Assembly (NCBI GenBank): GCA_002483445.1
Contig: DLHY01000153.1
Coordinates: forward strand, 1-64,000
DNA from: Blastocatellia bacterium UBA7656
GTDB lineage: Bacteria > Acidobacteriota > Blastocatellia > UBA7656
Reading direction: 5' to 3'
Length of the DNA stretch: 64,000 nt
Positions 1 to 9,904 of the stretch are shown here, piece after piece. Position 1 is the first letter of the stretch, and the number at the start of each line of letters is the position of its first letter. The notes beneath the pieces were generated by a model. It was not told where the DNA came from. It ran no database searches and saw only the letters and a program-made list of their open reading frames with translations. Position numbers and translations under genes: made by a program.

Positions 1-139
1 CTACTTTCATTTCGCGCACCCCCTCTTTGCCGCTTTTTTGCAGCTAGGATGAAACGTTTTCGACGAATCACCATAATAGGACGAGTACAAATTTTGCACG
101 TACTCTATCCGGCACTTAAATGATTGGAGGCATGAAATC

Positions 140-3016
140 ATGGGTAGAACTTCGTTCTGGCAACGCACCATCGTCTTTGCTGTCTGCATAACCTTGTTCA
201 TATCGCTGCTGCCTGTGCGGGCGAAAGCTGATGATCGAAAAGACATTCTCGAAAAAGTTCAGATAACCATCGGCCAGCCTTCCATATGGTCGCTCGGTCA
301 GGCTCACTACTTCATCGCGCAGATGCACAAAAAGAACCGGGGACTGAAGGCCAAGTTTCCGGAAGAATCTGATCTCGATCCGAACAAAATAAACGCAAAT
401 CGGATAGAAGTACTCAGGTCGTTCCTCGGCATAGAAGCCCAACTCGATCAGGCCATGGGCGTAAAGAACCGCCTCGCGCTCGATAAGTATCGATCCGATG
501 TGGCGCGAAAACAGATGTCTCAAATGAAGCTGGACGAAAAGAGGGCGGCAAGAGAATTCGCTAACACCGAATCCAGCCGGATCAATAAGAAGCTGGCAGA
601 ATTACAGGAGGAAAAGAAGGATCTGGAAAATATAGCGGAAGCCGACAGGAAGCCGGGGCAAATCGAGCGACTGGCCGAAATCGAGAATCAGATCCCAAAA
701 CTCAACCGACAGAAGAGCGAGCGCGAAAAGGAAGCGGCTGATCTCGACGAAGAAATACCCCCATTGACGACGGAGGCTAATGCCACGGTTGCAGACCCTA
801 ACCTTACAACGCCTACTCTAGGACAAACTGGACAACTGCCTACGTCGGATACCTACAAGGCGTTCATTGAGAAAGTCATATCCAACCTTGATAAGCCAAA
901 CCTGAGCGCGGAAATAACGCTCGATAACTTCATCCAGATGCAGTATGTCATCATCTCCAAACAGTTGTCCCTGCTCAGAGTCGAAGTCGGCTCCGATTAT
1001 CGGGTCATCTTTCTGGAGTTGCCAGCATCAATCTACACAGTCGACGGGAAAGCCCACGATTACGTGGCTCAGATCGAGTGGAAGGCAGAGGCATATTATA
1101 GAAATAACAATATCAGTTCTTCCCCGGATAACGACGCCCAGTCTAAAGCCAAAACGCTCAAGGATGTCATAAGCCCGTGGCATCGGAGACCGGTCGGGCG
1201 TTTAATTACAGAAGCCGGCGTGCGCGCTTTGGACATCATCCCGCGCCAGAGTGCGCTCAACGTCAATCAGTCTCACGCTGTGATAAAACAGACCGCGATA
1301 CTCGCTGGGCTGAAATTTATTATCGGGTTTGCCGGAAAAATCGATTATCAGCGCCAGAAGGAATTGTACGAGCAATTCGTCCAGCAGGATATTTTTGCAT
1401 CAGGATATGGCAAAGGTAGCAATACTTTTGGCTGGACATTCGGGCCGCTGCCGGGAACCAGACGCATGGCTCCCGGCGTGCGCACGACCTATGCAGTGCT
1501 GGCTGTCCCGCAAGACGCTTTAGCACTGGAGCTATCTGCTACAGGCCGGGCCTACAAAAAAGACAAGACCCCTACGGAGCAGCCTGTGATTTCAGAGGAG
1601 AATTTCTCCATACTGATTCCCAATGAACACACTGAGAAATTTTTTGTCGACAGTATAGCTTACACACCTGTGAGAAAGGGCAGCGATATAACGGTTCTGT
1701 TGAAGGGCAGGAATTTTCCAACCGCAACTCAACAACTGGGCGTCCTGATCAATGGGACTCATCTTAAACCTGTCATCTCAATAGCCAGAAATGCGAGTGA
1801 GGAGGAAATAGAGCGGAACAACGGCTCGGAAATAAAAGGCGAGTACGAGATTGTCAACTCCGGCACTCTCATACTGAAGTTTTCTATGGGCGATAAGTAC
1901 ATCGGCACGCCGTTCATCACACTGGTGACGCCGGAAAAAACGTCCGATATAAACTCTTTTGAATTGAGGTTCAAGCCTGAAAACATTCCTCCTACTTCGC
2001 TTAAACATATCAGTAGCATCAACCCCATGTTCATGGATGAGTTCAGCTTCGATGAAATCCGGCCTCCGAAAGTCGCTTGCCATCCCAGGCTTCCTTTTTG
2101 CCCGACCATTGCAACTTTGATGGGCAAAGGTTTCAGACCTGGCGCGAAAATCTACATCAACGGCCAGATGAGACCGAGTAAGCAGATTTCGACTGAAGAA
2201 TATGAAGTCACTTTGCCAACCCCACTACCTGAAAAATTCAAAGTCACGATCAGTCAGTCCACCAGACAGTCTTTTGAAACGAAGTCGCGCGAGTATGACC
2301 TCGGCGCGTCCCAAAAGCCTGAGATAGCCCGCTATATCCCTCTGCCCGGAAACAAGGCTGAAGTCGACCTCGTGCTGACGCTACCCGGACAACCCATCGC
2401 TACTATCGAGATGACAAAACCCGCTGACGGGCAGATCAAATGCTCGGGCGGAAATCTCTCAAGCAGTTGCACTGTCCCTGCGCAGGCAGGAGACAAATTC
2501 CGGTTGACCGTCGAGGTAAACCATGACGAGGAGCGACCACCATCGGGCAAAGGGCAGGCTCGTTCCTTCCCAAGAGACACGATTTCTCTCAAGGTGACTC
2601 CTCAAACCGGGTCGCCCAAGACTCTCGATATTTCGCTTCCGCTCAGACCTTCGATAACTGCGATTGAAAGTTCATCGGGCCATTATAATGCCGAGCCGGA
2701 TGTCGTTATAAAAGGAGTCAATCTTCAGCAGGTCGCCCAAGTATTCTTCGGCGACAAGAAAGCGGATATTCTCGGTCAGCCTGCGCGCAATGCTCTGATC
2801 GTGCGCGCTCCCAAAGGCGCTGTCGTGCCTGCGGGAGAAAAATCGCTAGTTGCGGTCAGGCTCGAAACGAATGTCGAAGTGAGAGGGCGCAAGATATCAA
2901 ATGCCGATGACCTCACCTCGCCCAAAGCATATTATTCATATCTCGGCGATCCGTTGCCCAAACCCGGCGGGAAGAAATCAAAGAAGAAATTAGAGCAGAT
3001 CGCAGAGCAGCGATGA
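140..3016 (+). CDS. Secreted IPT/TIG-repeat protein with coiled-coil N-terminal part
   Basis: Large exported protein of unknown function, 958 residues. The N-terminus is a typical signal peptide: basic MGRTSFWQR, a hydrophobic core to about residue 26, then an ALA-type site near RAKA. Residues about 130-220 are charged and heptad-like (many E, K, R), suggesting a coiled coil. Three stretches resemble IPT/TIG immunoglobulin-like folds: near 'ITVLLKGRNF', 'ATLMGKGFRPGAKIYING' and 'DVVIKGVNLQQVAQVFFG'. Such folds are common in extracellular or outer-membrane-linked proteins. The tail is Lys-rich. The ATG has a good GGAGG nine bases upstream, which fixes the start. It is convergent with the copper genes and has no operon partner in view. 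Function is not assigned; cell-surface or periplasmic binding is only an inference. Confidence 0.8.
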   Translation: MGRTSFWQRTIVFAVCITLFISLLPVRAKADDRKDILEKVQITIGQPSIWSLGQAHYFIAQMHKKNRGLKAKFPEESDLDPNKINANRIEVLRSFLGIEAQLDQAMGVKNRLALDKYRSDVARKQMSQMKLDEKRAAREFANTESSRINKKLAELQEEKKDLENIAEADRKPGQIERLAEIENQIPKLNRQKSEREKEAADLDEEIPPLTTEANATVADPNLTTPTLGQTGQLPTSDTYKAFIEKVISNLDKPNLSAEITLDNFIQMQYVIISKQLSLLRVEVGSDYRVIFLELPASIYTVDGKAHDYVAQIEWKAEAYYRNNNISSSPDNDAQSKAKTLKDVISPWHRRPVGRLITEAGVRALDIIPRQSALNVNQSHAVIKQTAILAGLKFIIGFAGKIDYQRQKELYEQFVQQDIFASGYGKGSNTFGWTFGPLPGTRRMAPGVRTTYAVLAVPQDALALELSATGRAYKKDKTPTEQPVISEENFSILIPNEHTEKFFVDSIAYTPVRKGSDITVLLKGRNFPTATQQLGVLINGTHLKPVISIARNASEEEIERNNGSEIKGEYEIVNSGTLILKFSMGDKYIGTPFITLVTPEKTSDINSFELRFKPENIPPTSLKHISSINPMFMDEFSFDEIRPPKVACHPRLPFCPTIATLMGKGFRPGAKIYINGQMRPSKQISTEEYEVTLPTPLPEKFKVTISQSTRQSFETKSREYDLGASQKPEIARYIPLPGNKAEVDLVLTLPGQPIATIEMTKPADGQIKCSGGNLSSSCTVPAQAGDKFRLTVEVNHDEERPPSGKGQARSFPRDTISLKVTPQTGSPKTLDISLPLRPSITAIESSSGHYNAEPDVVIKGVNLQQVAQVFFGDKKADILGQPARNALIVRAPKGAVVPAGEKSLVAVRLETNVEVRGRKISNADDLTSPKAYYSYLGDPLPKPGGKKSKKKLEQIAEQR

Positions 3017-3061
3017 TGGATTTTCAACAACGATTCATTTCATCGATGATTCACGCCTCAG

Positions 3062-4708
3062 TCAGCGCACTATCAGCTTTCCTCCGATCATTTTCATATC
3101 GCAGGCGAAGGAAAATTCGCCCGCTTTGTTCGGAGTGAATTCGATCACTACTGATTTGTTGAGCGGCAGATCGCGAGTGATGCCGAAGTCGGCGATGACC
3201 ACTTCTGTCGCGCAGGTTTCTTCAACCTTTCTCACAAAGGTCAAACGCGCCGGAATATCTCGTTTCAGTTTTATGATCGACGGCTCGAATCCGTTTTCAG
3301 AAACAACTATTTCTATAGATTGAACCCGCGCTCCGTTTTCCTGTTTCGCCTCTTGCGTCTGCGGCAGAGCAGGCGCGGGCGACGAGGCAAGCTGCGAAGG
3401 GTTGACCTTGAAGCTTTCGGCCCTGAGCAGAAAACTTCCTTCGGTCACGACTCTTTCGCCGGCGCTCAATCCGCTGTAAACCGCTACAAGTCCGCCCGCT
3501 TCCGCGCCCGCCTTGACTTCGCGTTGAATGAATTGGCCCGGCTCGCGGGTCGCTACATAAACTACCTGCTTTGCGCCGAGGCTTTGAATTGCGGAGCGCG
3601 GCACCATCACCGCCTGTTTGCCTGGTTGAGGCGCGTCTCCGAATATCAAATCGACGAACATTCCGAGTCGCAACATCTCAGAAGGATTCGCCACTTCTAT
3701 TCGCACCTGAGCGGTGCGCGTCGCCGTGTCAACCCTTGGGTCGATGTAAGACACGCGGCCCGTGAAAGTTTTGCCCGAATAAGCGGGCGTGGTGATGGTG
3801 GCCTGCGCGCCCAGGCGAACGGACGCAAAATCGTTTTCATAAACCTGTCCCATCACCCAGACAGAGGAAAGATCGGCGACGCGAAACAACTCCTTGCCTT
3901 CCATCACGACTTCTCCGGTGTTGACCGAGCGCGAAATCACCGTGCCTGACGAAGGCGACTCAACCGTTATGAGAGGCGATATCTTGTCCGGCGCGCGAAG
4001 ATCATCGATCCGCTTTTCTGTCATACCCAGAAGCAGAAGCATCTGACGCGCAGAAGCGAGTTCCGCCTGCGCCATCTTGTATCTTGCCGTTGCCTGCTCA
4101 AGCTCTTCGCGGCTGGCCGCGCCAATCTCGACAAGCTCCACAGTGCGACGATGATGCTGATGATGCTCTTCCAGATCGGCGAGCATTTTGAGATATGCGG
4201 CTTGAGCTTCGGCAAGCTGCGTGCTGAAAATCACCGCGAGCGGTTGACCCGTTTGAACCCTCTCGCCAAGCTCTGCCTTGACCTGTCGGACTATCCCGCC
4301 CGCGATGGGCAGCACGGGGATTTCCTTGTAAGCGTTCGATTGCACCACGCCTGTCGCGCGCATCCCGGCGACGACAGCGACGCCCTGTTGAATGGTCGCT
4401 TCCTCGATTTTCAGTTGCGCATTCTGAAGCTTGTCCGCCGGTATAGTAATGACCATATCTCCGGGGCGCGGCGTCGTCGCAGTCGCGGAGCCGCTCCGTC
4501 CTGATGGATCAATCGTCGGTTCAGGCACAGGTCGACCCGCTGCCGGAGTTCGACTTGCATCGCGCATGAAAATAAATATCGAAGCGACTGCGGCAAGAGC
4601 GACGATCACTATGGCAGCGACGATCCATCGTTTGCGCGAGCGGCCGGTTTTGACGGTCGCCATTTTTTCCGCGTCATCATTTTGTTGAGCGTTGTTATCG
4701 TCATTCAT
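3062..4708 (-). CDS. cusB: CusB-type RND efflux adaptor with C-terminal cupredoxin-like domain
   Basis: Periplasmic adaptor (membrane fusion protein) of a heavy-metal RND pump, 548 residues. One membrane anchor lies at residues 28-48. Barrel-sandwich and alpha-hairpin segments follow ('PVLPIAGGIVRQVKAELGERVQTGQPL', then a long helix pair with a His-rich EEHHQHHRR), and the beta-barrel region includes 'GRVSYIDPRVDTATRTAQVRIEV'. Residues from about 455 form an extra domain, 'IEIVVSENGFEPSIIKLKRDIPARLTFVRK...CATEV...FACDMKMIGGKLIV', resembling the EfeO/cupredoxin_1 fold with Cys and Met as possible copper ligands. CusB homologues normally lack this. It is the last gene of the cus block; its start is separated from the TolC gene stop by a repeat array. 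Copper or silver is the likely substrate, from CusA. Confidence 0.9.
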   Translation of the reverse strand: MNDDNNAQQNDDAEKMATVKTGRSRKRWIVAAIVIVALAAVASIFIFMRDASRTPAAGRPVPEPTIDPSGRSGSATATTPRPGDMVITIPADKLQNAQLKIEEATIQQGVAVVAGMRATGVVQSNAYKEIPVLPIAGGIVRQVKAELGERVQTGQPLAVIFSTQLAEAQAAYLKMLADLEEHHQHHRRTVELVEIGAASREELEQATARYKMAQAELASARQMLLLLGMTEKRIDDLRAPDKISPLITVESPSSGTVISRSVNTGEVVMEGKELFRVADLSSVWVMGQVYENDFASVRLGAQATITTPAYSGKTFTGRVSYIDPRVDTATRTAQVRIEVANPSEMLRLGMFVDLIFGDAPQPGKQAVMVPRSAIQSLGAKQVVYVATREPGQFIQREVKAGAEAGGLVAVYSGLSAGERVVTEGSFLLRAESFKVNPSQLASSPAPALPQTQEAKQENGARVQSIEIVVSENGFEPSIIKLKRDIPARLTFVRKVEETCATEVVIADFGITRDLPLNKSVVIEFTPNKAGEFSFACDMKMIGGKLIVR

Positions 4709-4732
4709 AATCGATGCTCCCTGAAAAAATCT

Positions 4733-4855
4733 GGAGTCGAGAGTCTGGAGTCAGAAGTCAGGAGGTGACAGGTTACAGGTTACAGGTTACAGACTTGGTG
4801 ATTTCCCACCTGTCACCTATCACCTGTCACCTGTTCCCTACTCCGACCCCTGGCC
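4733..4855. repeat. Inverted pair of tandem heptamer repeats
   Basis: Degenerate tandem units (ctggagt, then ggtgaca/ggttaca at 4763-4792) are followed by the inverted form (acctgtc/acctatc at about 4806-4836). The two arms can pair into a long imperfect hairpin. The element fills the gap between the TolC gene and cusB and also encodes the last residues of the TolC protein (REQVTGDR). Confidence 0.75.
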
Positions 4856-6513
4856 CCTGCCAGACCGGTTGTGCGCTCTATCTCCACGAGCGCGTCGAGG
4901 TATTCCTTGAGCGTTTCGGTGTAGGCGGTTTCGATCTCGACGAACCGGCGCTGCTCTGCAACGTAATCGAGCGCGGCCTTTTGCCCAAGCTCATAAGTCT
5001 GACGCACCACTTCGAGATTTCTCAACGCCTGATCGCGCACACGGTCGCGATAGACCGCCATCGCTTCTCTCGCGCGTTCGTATCGAGCGTAAGCCGCCGT
5101 GACTTCGTTTCGCGCTATAAGTTCGGCGAACTCGCGGCGTTTGCGCGCAGCCTCTTTTTGAGCGAGGGCGGCTTCTATGTTGCCCTGATTTTTATTTCTC
5201 ACCGGCAGCATCAGCTTTATGCCGAATGTCACATTGTGAAAGATGCCGTCAACCGGCACAAACGCGCCCGACTCATTGAGTCCTCTCACATCGAATCCTG
5301 CGCGCATTCGCTCATATCCTGCAAAGAGGCTTGCGTCCGCTTTGCCTTCGACGCGCGACTGTTCGGCTGCGGCTGCGGCTAAGGCTTCGGCAGCGCGCAG
5401 GGCCGCGATGTCGGGCCTTTTTTCAATCGCCTGTCTGATGGCTTCTTCTCGCGAAAGCGGCTGATGATCGAGTATGAACTCGCCGCGCAATCGCAGGTTT
5501 TCTTCAACAGGCATACCGGCGATCTTTTTCAGTTCGAGCATAGCGACTTCCATGCGGCTCTCGAAATTTATTCGCATCGCTTCCACGCGATTGACCTCGA
5601 CTGACAAAAGATTCTGTTCAAGCGGCGCGCTCTTGCCACGCTCGACTCTGACGCTGACCAGTCGAAAAGAATCGCGGGTGAGCGCCAGCATATCTTCAGT
5701 GAATTTCAGATTGCGCGCGGCGGCTATCGCTTCCGAATACTTCATTCGCGCTTCAGCCGTGAGCCGTCGTTCGAAGTCGGCCACTTCGGCTTCGCGCATT
5801 TCAAGCTCCCGCGCGGCGACGGCCACGCGAGCGCGGCGACGACCCCCTAATTCAAGAGGCAGTTCGGCCCCGAACATCAAATTGTTATCTGGTGTGTTGA
5901 GCGCATCTGTGCGACTCGCCTCGATCATCGGGTTGGCTTTCAGTCCGGCCTGACGAACCATCGAACGCGCTTGAGTGATGGCGATGCGCGCCGCCTGAAG
6001 ATCGCCGTTGTTTGCCAGCGCGTATCGAACCAGATCATCCGAAGTCCGACCATCTACAGGGTCGATGAACTGCGCGTAAGACGTTCGGGTTGGAGAGTCG
6101 ATTTGTTGCTGCATTTTTTCAGATGTCACGAGTCCGACTTTCTCATCCATCGATTGCGGAAGCGCGACGGATGAAAACGAAAGGAGAATCATCGCCACGG
6201 CGATGGCTTTTTTGTAGACATTTAACCAACTCTGAAGAAACTTCGCGCTGCTGAAATTCTCAGATGCTACTGGATTTTGTGGTCGCTTCAGAGAGCTTCG
6301 GCAGTATGAACAGAGGAAGGGGTATGAACCGCAGAGACGCAGAGGCGCGGAGTCGGCGCAGAGTTTCCTTCTCTGCGATGTCTCTGCGTCTCTGCGTCTC
6401 TGCGTCGAAATCCCCTCACGTCGACACAGAAGAAAGGCGAGGTGAAGAGCCTTGATTGAAATAACTTCTCCGTCTACAAAGTCTGACTGCATCAGGAAAC
6501 TTTTCATTCTCAT
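4813..6513 (-). CDS. TolC-family outer membrane efflux protein (CusC-like), repeat-altered N- and C-termini
   Basis: Outer membrane channel component of the Cus-type pump, as judged by its place between cusA and cusB. The conserved body starts near 'VDGRTSDDLVRYALANNGDLQAARIAITQARSMV' and shows the two OEP repeats with long coiled helices and the 'KANPMIEASR' and 'LPLELGGRRRARV' stretches of metal-type TolC proteins. A signal-like segment, 'VYKKAIAVAMILLSFSSVALPQS', lies about 95-120 residues into the open frame and has no good start codon directly before it. Upstream of it the frame runs through a palindromic repeat (6328-6407). The ATG at 6513 has only a weak GGGG. So either the protein carries an abnormal leader, or the repeat has damaged the original start. 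The C-terminus also runs into a repeat array. Confidence 0.8.
   Translation of the reverse strand: MRMKSFLMQSDFVDGEVISIKALHLAFLLCRREGISTQRRRDAETSQRRKLCADSAPLRLCGSYPFLCSYCRSSLKRPQNPVASENFSSAKFLQSWLNVYKKAIAVAMILLSFSSVALPQSMDEKVGLVTSEKMQQQIDSPTRTSYAQFIDPVDGRTSDDLVRYALANNGDLQAARIAITQARSMVRQAGLKANPMIEASRTDALNTPDNNLMFGAELPLELGGRRRARVAVAARELEMREAEVADFERRLTAEARMKYSEAIAAARNLKFTEDMLALTRDSFRLVSVRVERGKSAPLEQNLLSVEVNRVEAMRINFESRMEVAMLELKKIAGMPVEENLRLRGEFILDHQPLSREEAIRQAIEKRPDIAALRAAEALAAAAAEQSRVEGKADASLFAGYERMRAGFDVRGLNESGAFVPVDGIFHNVTFGIKLMLPVRNKNQGNIEAALAQKEAARKRREFAELIARNEVTAAYARYERAREAMAVYRDRVRDQALRNLEVVRQTYELGQKAALDYVAEQRRFVEIETAYTETLKEYLDALVEIERTTGLAGARGRSREQVTGDR
6328..6407. repeat. Palindromic cgcagaga-type interspersed element
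   Basis: Left arm accgcagagacgcagaggcg (from 6328) and right arm ctctgcgtctctgcgtctct (from about 6381) are inverted copies around a short centre. Such cgcagagacgcag palindromes are scattered in many environmental bacterial genomes and behave like small non-autonomous elements. Here the element sits inside the 5' part of the TolC open frame and is translated as 'STQRRRDAETSQRRKLCADS'. Confidence 0.75.
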
Positions 6514-6535
6514 AAATACCCCGCTCGAATAAAAA

Positions 6536-9500
6536 CTACAAAGCTACTTCTTCTTTCTCGGCCTCATCGCTCGTTTCGTCTTCAAGTTCTCCGTGTCGCT
6601 TCAATTCGCGCTCGCGCAGCCAGAAGAAAATCACCGGCGTTACTACAAGCACATGCAATAGCGATGAAACCATACCGCCGAGAACCGGCGTGGCCAGCGG
6701 TTTCATCACCTCAGCCCCCGCGCTGGCGCTCCACATGATCGGCAACAACCCTGCGACCACCGTCGTCACCGTCATAAGCTTGGGTCTCAGCCTTAACACC
6801 GCGCCTTCCATCACTGCTTCCTTCAATGACTCGCGCGTCAAGCGTCCGCCCATCTCATCGCGCTTGCGCTCGACCGCTTCATTCAAATAAATCACCATCA
6901 CCATCCCTGTCTGCACCGCCGTTCCGAACAGAGCGATGAATCCAACCCAGACCGCGACAGAAAAATTGTACTCAAGCGCGTAGAGCAGAAAGACTCCGCC
7001 CGATAGCGCGAACGGCACAGCCATCAATACGTGCGCTGCTTCGATCAGAGAATGATAGGTGAAATAAAGCAGAAGGAATATGACCACGAGCGCCGCAGGA
7101 AGCACGATCTGCAATCGCGCCCTGGCTCGCTGCTGATTTTCATACTGACCAGTCCACTCGACGTAGTAGCTTGCTGGAAGAGCTACGCGCTCGCTGACTG
7201 TCTGCTTCGCTTCTTCAACGAAGCTCACCACGTCGCGATCCCGCACGTTGAGCAGAACCACTCCGCGCAGCAATCCGTTTTCGCTCGATATCATCGAAGC
7301 CCCGTCAACTGTGCGAATCCGGGCAAGCTGAGAGAGCGGTATCTGCGCGCCGCCGGGCGCGGGTACGAGCAGTTGGCCAAGCCCCTCGGTCGTCGTTCTG
7401 AACTCAGGCGCGTAACGCACGCGGACGGGAAACCGTTTGCGGCCTTCGATTGTCACTGTGAGGTTGGTTTCGCCGATGCCCGTATCGATGACTTCCTGAA
7501 TTGCCCCGACGTCGATTCCATATCGCGCAGCCGCTTGGCGATCTATCGAGATATCGATGTAAGGCTGGCCGGTGATCGGTTCGGGCGAAACGTTCGACGC
7601 GCCCGGAACCATTTTGAGCGCCTCGGCAACTTCGCGCGATAAACGCTCAAGCTCGTGGAGATTGCTGCCGTAAATCTTGACGCCTATCTCAGTGCGAATG
7701 CCTGTCGAGAGCATCTCGATTCGATTTATGATCGGCTGCGTCCAGATGTTGGTCACTCCGGGCATCGAAAGCCGCTCATCCATTTCCGACACGAGTTTGT
7801 CGCGCGTCATCCCCTCGCGCCATTGATCGTGCGGCTTGAGGTGAATGATCGTCTCGTTCATGTTCACGGGCGCGGGATCGGTCGATGTCTCAGCGCGGCC
7901 TGCCTTGCCCACAACCCACGCGACTTCGGGAAACGAGCCGATGATTTCGTCCTGCATCTGCATCACTCGCAGAGCTTCATTTATCGAAATCGCGGGATCG
8001 GTTATAGGCATATACATCAAATCGCCTTCGTCGAGCGCAGGCATAAACTCGCTGCCGATGGGATGCATTCTTTGAATCACGGGGCCGATCAGAGGAATGC
8101 CCGATGCGCTGGCGCGAAGCGCGGGCAGCCAGCTTGAAGAAGTAGCGAAAAGCAAAGCCACAGCGAAGAGCAGTGCGGCGATGCTGATCGTGAGCGCGCG
8201 ATGGGCCAGCGCGAATCTGAGCGCGGGGCGATAAAGATGATTCAATCCGCGCATCACGCGATTGTCTTCTTCAGCGTGAAACTTTCCGCCAAGCAGAAGA
8301 GAGCAAAGCACAGGCACTAAGGTCACCGCGATTATGGTCGCCCCGACCATAGCGAAAGTTTTGGTGAAAGCGAGCGGATGAAAAAGTTTTCCTTCGCGTC
8401 CCGTGAGCGCGAAAACCGGTATGAAGGCGAGAATGATTATCGCCATCGAAAAGAAAATGGGTCGCCCTACGAGCCGCGTCGATTCCCTCACCCCCTCCCA
8501 CACACGTCTGCGGTCTCGCGGAGAGATGTGATTTTTTTCCATGTATCGAAATGCGTTTTCGGTGACGACTATCCCTGCGTCTACCAGAACGCCGATGGCG
8601 ATGGCTATGCCTGAAAGCGACATCAGGTTGGAACTGATGCCCATGTAGTGCATAAACAAAAACGATGTCAGCACCGCAAGCGGCAGAGGAAGAGTCACGA
8701 TCAGTATCGAGCGGAAGTGAAACAAAAAGACGATATGAACTAACGTGACCAGGATCAACTCTTCGATGAGCGCGCGCTTGAGCGTGTCGGTCGCTCTCAA
8801 AATCAATTCGGTGCGGTCATAAAAGGGAACTATGCTGACGCCGGGGGGAAGCCCCGCCTTGAGCGATTCGAGCTTCTGCTTTACGCCTTCTATGACATCG
8901 AGAGTGTTGACTCCGTAGCGAGCGATGACCACTCCACCCACGGCTTCTTTGCCGTCGCGATCCAACGCGCCCAGTCGAAACGCATTGCCTATCTGAACGC
9001 TGGCGACATTTTTCACATAAACCGGCGTGCCGTTGGCTGAACCGATGACTATGTTTTCGACGTCGGCGGTGGATTCGATCAATCCCACGCCGCGCACGAC
9101 CGACCACTGACCGTTTTGCTCGATGACATTTCCGCCGACATTCGTGTTGCTTCGCTTAACCGCCTCGACGATCATCGAAAACGGTATCGAGTAGGCCCGC
9201 AACCTGTTGGGATCGACATCGATCTGATACTGCTGAACCTCGCCGCCGCAGGACGCGACTTCGGCCACTCCCGGAACGGAGTTGAGTTGATAACGTATGA
9301 ACCAGTCCTGAAGCGTTCGCAGGTCGCGAAGCGTGTGGCCTTCGCTTTCGACCGTGTACCAGAAAATCTGCCCCACGCCCGTCGCGTCAGGGCCGAGCGT
9401 GGGAATGACTCCTTCGGGCAACTGTTTGGTGACGAGATTCAATCGCTCAAGCACGCGCGAGCGCGCCCAGTACAGATCGACCGAGTCTTCGAAGATGAGA

Positions 9501-9781
9501 TTTATCATCGAGAAACCGAAGGCCGATTGTCCTCTCACTGCGCGCACACCGGGCAGCCCTTGCAAAGAAGTCGTAAGCGGATAAGTTACCTGATCTTCGA
9601 CTTCCTGCGGGCTGCGTCCGATCCAGTCGGTGAAAATTATCACCTGATTGTCCGATAGATCCGGTATGGCGTCTATCGGTGTGCGCGTGAGCGCCCAGTA
9701 GCCCCAGCCTGCCAGGGCCAGATAAACGGCCACGATCAAAAAGCGATTGCGGAGCGAGAATTCGATTATCCGATTTATCAT
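6536..9781 (-). CDS. cusA: CusA-type copper/silver RND efflux pump
   Basis: Inner membrane proton-driven transporter, 1081 residues, the usual length for CusA/CzcA. The N-terminus 'MINRIIEFSLRNRFLIVAVYLALAGWGYWALTRTPIDAIPDLSDNQVII' is diagnostic for heavy-metal RND pumps. Twelve hydrophobic segments in two sets of six flank two periplasmic loops. The Met residues that carry Cu(I)/Ag(I) in E. coli CusA have counterparts in 'EGDLMYMPIT' (about 590), 'PVNMNET' (about 640) and 'INRIEMLSTGI' (about 690), so a monovalent copper/silver pump is favoured over a Czc-type pump. Upstream is the YtkA-like lipoprotein, downstream the TolC and CusB genes. It should form a tripartite complex with those two. 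No metal-responsive regulator gene was found in the window. Confidence 0.95.
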   Translation of the reverse strand: MINRIIEFSLRNRFLIVAVYLALAGWGYWALTRTPIDAIPDLSDNQVIIFTDWIGRSPQEVEDQVTYPLTTSLQGLPGVRAVRGQSAFGFSMINLIFEDSVDLYWARSRVLERLNLVTKQLPEGVIPTLGPDATGVGQIFWYTVESEGHTLRDLRTLQDWFIRYQLNSVPGVAEVASCGGEVQQYQIDVDPNRLRAYSIPFSMIVEAVKRSNTNVGGNVIEQNGQWSVVRGVGLIESTADVENIVIGSANGTPVYVKNVASVQIGNAFRLGALDRDGKEAVGGVVIARYGVNTLDVIEGVKQKLESLKAGLPPGVSIVPFYDRTELILRATDTLKRALIEELILVTLVHIVFLFHFRSILIVTLPLPLAVLTSFLFMHYMGISSNLMSLSGIAIAIGVLVDAGIVVTENAFRYMEKNHISPRDRRRVWEGVRESTRLVGRPIFFSMAIIILAFIPVFALTGREGKLFHPLAFTKTFAMVGATIIAVTLVPVLCSLLLGGKFHAEEDNRVMRGLNHLYRPALRFALAHRALTISIAALLFAVALLFATSSSWLPALRASASGIPLIGPVIQRMHPIGSEFMPALDEGDLMYMPITDPAISINEALRVMQMQDEIIGSFPEVAWVVGKAGRAETSTDPAPVNMNETIIHLKPHDQWREGMTRDKLVSEMDERLSMPGVTNIWTQPIINRIEMLSTGIRTEIGVKIYGSNLHELERLSREVAEALKMVPGASNVSPEPITGQPYIDISIDRQAAARYGIDVGAIQEVIDTGIGETNLTVTIEGRKRFPVRVRYAPEFRTTTEGLGQLLVPAPGGAQIPLSQLARIRTVDGASMISSENGLLRGVVLLNVRDRDVVSFVEEAKQTVSERVALPASYYVEWTGQYENQQRARARLQIVLPAALVVIFLLLYFTYHSLIEAAHVLMAVPFALSGGVFLLYALEYNFSVAVWVGFIALFGTAVQTGMVMVIYLNEAVERKRDEMGGRLTRESLKEAVMEGAVLRLRPKLMTVTTVVAGLLPIMWSASAGAEVMKPLATPVLGGMVSSLLHVLVVTPVIFFWLRERELKRHGELEDETSDEAEKEEVAL

Positions 9782-9794
9782 GAGTCATCCCTGC

Positions 9795-9897
9795 GGCTGA
9801 GTGTGGGAGTGGGAGAAGAATGAGTGGGGGAATGGGAGAGTGGGAGAAAAGACTTATCACTCACATTCTCCCATTCCCCCATTCTCCCATTCACTCC
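9795..9897. repeat. Inverted pair of tandem gtgggag/ctcccac repeats
   Basis: Purine-rich units (gtgggagtgggagaa, gggaatgggagagtgggaga) are followed after about 10 bases by pyrimidine-rich inverted units (ctcccattcccccattctcc). The array fills the gap between cusA and the YtkA-like gene and can fold into a hairpin. Confidence 0.75.
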
Positions 9898-9904
9898 CCG
9901 CTGC

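Noticed and set aside
1..139. Promoter or gene end before the first CDS
   Set aside because: Only 139 bases are visible; no terminator, repeat or convincing -35/-10 pair could be picked out beyond the GGAGG at 126-130.
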